This document shows positions 63,249-64,000 of a DNA stretch of 64,000 nt, piece by piece (the first letter of the stretch is position 1; the number at the start of each line of letters is the position of its first letter). The stretch lies in contig NZ_CP102451.1 of the NCBI RefSeq assembly GCF_024637875.1, positions 871,001 to 935,000 on the forward strand, given 5' to 3'. Position numbers and translations under genes: made by a program. Below the pieces are notes generated by a model, which saw only the letters and a list, made by a program, of their open reading frames with translations, did not search any database and had not been told where the DNA came from. The DNA is from Vagococcus luciliae (GTDB lineage: Bacteria; Bacillota; Bacilli; Lactobacillales; Vagococcaceae).

Positions 63249-64000
63249 GACTCTTTGTTAAATAGGACGGATGAGTTAAATCCATAAGATGATGAATTTG
63301 AGAGTAATCTCAGATTTATCATCTTTTTTAGTTATTTAATTTTTATAAGACCGTTTATCAAGAAAATTCTTATTCTCATGTTGCTGAATGATTTGAATCC
63401 GTACGATACTCTTTTAAGGGTTTTTATATGAGTATTCTTAGCTTCAATTTTTCCATTGGAAAAATCATAAAGAAGGACATTGCGAATACCAGTTTCATAT
63501 GCAAGTAAGTTTTCTAATTTACCTTTAAATAGCCTATCTAAGCTATTAGGTAAGTTTTTCAACAGTTCAAAAAATGAATCAGCATCTTTATTTCTAAAAT
63601 GATACGTTAGTAATTGGAAGCTATCGCAGGCTTTTTTTAGATTTGGAGAGAATGAAAGTAGTCGATCAATCATCATTAATTCTGTTAAAAGTGGATATTT
63701 AGGAGAAGGAAAACTTCTCCATGTTTTGAATTCAGAAATAGAAATAGTTAGTTGATTTATTAAAAGAAATTTCCAATTTGTTTTTAGTTTATTAACCTCT
63801 GATTTTTTCTTTTGGCAAATCAATACCTTCATTTCTCGTACTCTAGATTCATTAAAAGCAGTGTTTAGATGCTTTATAACATGGAATCGATCAATGATAA
63901 CATCAGCAGTAGGAAACACTTTTTTAGTTAATTGAAAATAGGCAGCGTTCATATCAGTGACAGTGACTAATAATTTTCCTTTCTTCCAGTGATGTACGAT
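63249..64000 (-). mobile_element. Second type of ISL3-family element, partial (runs off the window)
   Basis: The inner boundary is probably near 63249, where GACTCTTTGTTAAATAGG resembles an ISL3-type terminal repeat. This cannot be confirmed without the other end. A hairpin AAGATGAT...ATCATCTT with a T tract lies at 63286-63328 inside that end. The transposase differs from copies A and B. Confidence 0.7.
63332..64000 (-). CDS. ISL3-family transposase, C-terminal part (partial)
   Basis: The frame is open to the window edge, so the gene starts beyond 64000. About 222 residues are visible: VTDMNAAYFQLTKKVFPTADVIIDRFHVIKHL (DDE region), then the C-terminal SNGKIEAKNTHIKTLKRVSYGFKSFSNMRIRIFL. The motifs correspond to those of copies A and B but the sequence is clearly different, so this is another ISL3 subgroup. 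Confidence 0.88.
   Translation of the reverse strand: MVHHWKKGKLLVTVTDMNAAYFQLTKKVFPTADVIIDRFHVIKHLNTAFNESRVREMKVLICQKKKSEVNKLKTNWKFLLINQLTISISEFKTWRSFPSPKYPLLTELMMIDRLLSFSPNLKKACDSFQLLTYHFRNKDADSFFELLKNLPNSLDRLFKGKLENLLAYETGIRNVLLYDFSNGKIEAKNTHIKTLKRVSYGFKSFSNMRIRIFLINGLIKIK

Overview
The window reads as a low-GC Gram-positive chromosome from the order Lactobacillales, most likely Enterococcaceae (Vagococcus or Enterococcus). This rests on mreCD followed by a SagA-type NlpC/P60 hydrolase, B. subtilis-like synteny blocks (groESL/ydiL/rex/ABC-F; coiA-pepF-spxH-CYTH-relQ-nadK-rluD), T-box, preQ1 and CIRCE regulation, AGGAGG-type ribosome binding sites and many TTG/GTG starts. The genus is an inference. 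No rRNA, tRNA, CRISPR array or prophage was seen.

Layout. 1-4.7 kb: 3' end of adhE, an unknown membrane protein, mreC-mreD and a secreted peptidoglycan hydrolase. 4.7-7.9 kb: a PadR-controlled ABC exporter operon whose promoter lies in a 24-bp-arm perfect palindrome. 8.0-9.5 kb: ISL3-family copy A (1489 bp, 8-bp target duplication), inserted into the last codons of a MurNAc uptake operon (mupG-murQ-murP, 9.4-13.4 kb, minus strand). 13.5-21.8 kb: msrA, cutC, rlmA, a structured leader before trmL, a phosphatase, recD2, a lipid kinase, an acetyltransferase, and queT with a preQ1 riboswitch. 21.8-24.6 kb: CBS/ACT protein, rpmG-secE-nusG, a lipoprotein hydrolase. 24.6-29.2 kb: a tyrosine-type T-box before an NhaC-family transporter, then a pyridoxine salvage locus (pdxK-pdxU divergent from pdxR). 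29.3-35.1 kb: RNase J2, a CBS/hotdog regulator, nrnA, an acetyltransferase and yebC.

35.2-36.7 kb: ISL3 copy B, with the same predicted transposase as copy A but inverted, inserted inside the loop of the yebC terminator. 36.7-43.3 kb is the accessory, decaying part: two unknown surface or membrane genes, a short promoter-hairpin unit, an S66 peptidase gene with an in-frame amber codon, an AIM24-family gene with several frameshifts and stops, a DUF4767-type lipoprotein, and an amtB-glnK pair in which amtB has lost large internal segments and has ATA where its start codon should be. 43.4-49 kb: groESL with CIRCE, a CPBP protease, rex and an ABC-F protein. 49-63 kb: a surface nucleotidase, YjeM permease, queG, coiA, pepF, spxH, CYTH protein, relQ-nadK-rluD-mgtE and corA. 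63.25 kb to the end: part of a different ISL3-type element.

Themes. Cell-wall growth and recycling (mreCD, the NlpC/P60 hydrolase, mupG-murQ-murP) and queuosine supply (queT, queG) each recur. (p)ppGpp, NAD(P) and redox control (relQ, nadK, rex, spxH) sit in conserved synteny. The observations most worth a second look are the IS-supplied stop codon of murP, the IS inside a terminator loop, the palindromic padR promoter, the trmL leader RNA and the amtB gene without a normal start.
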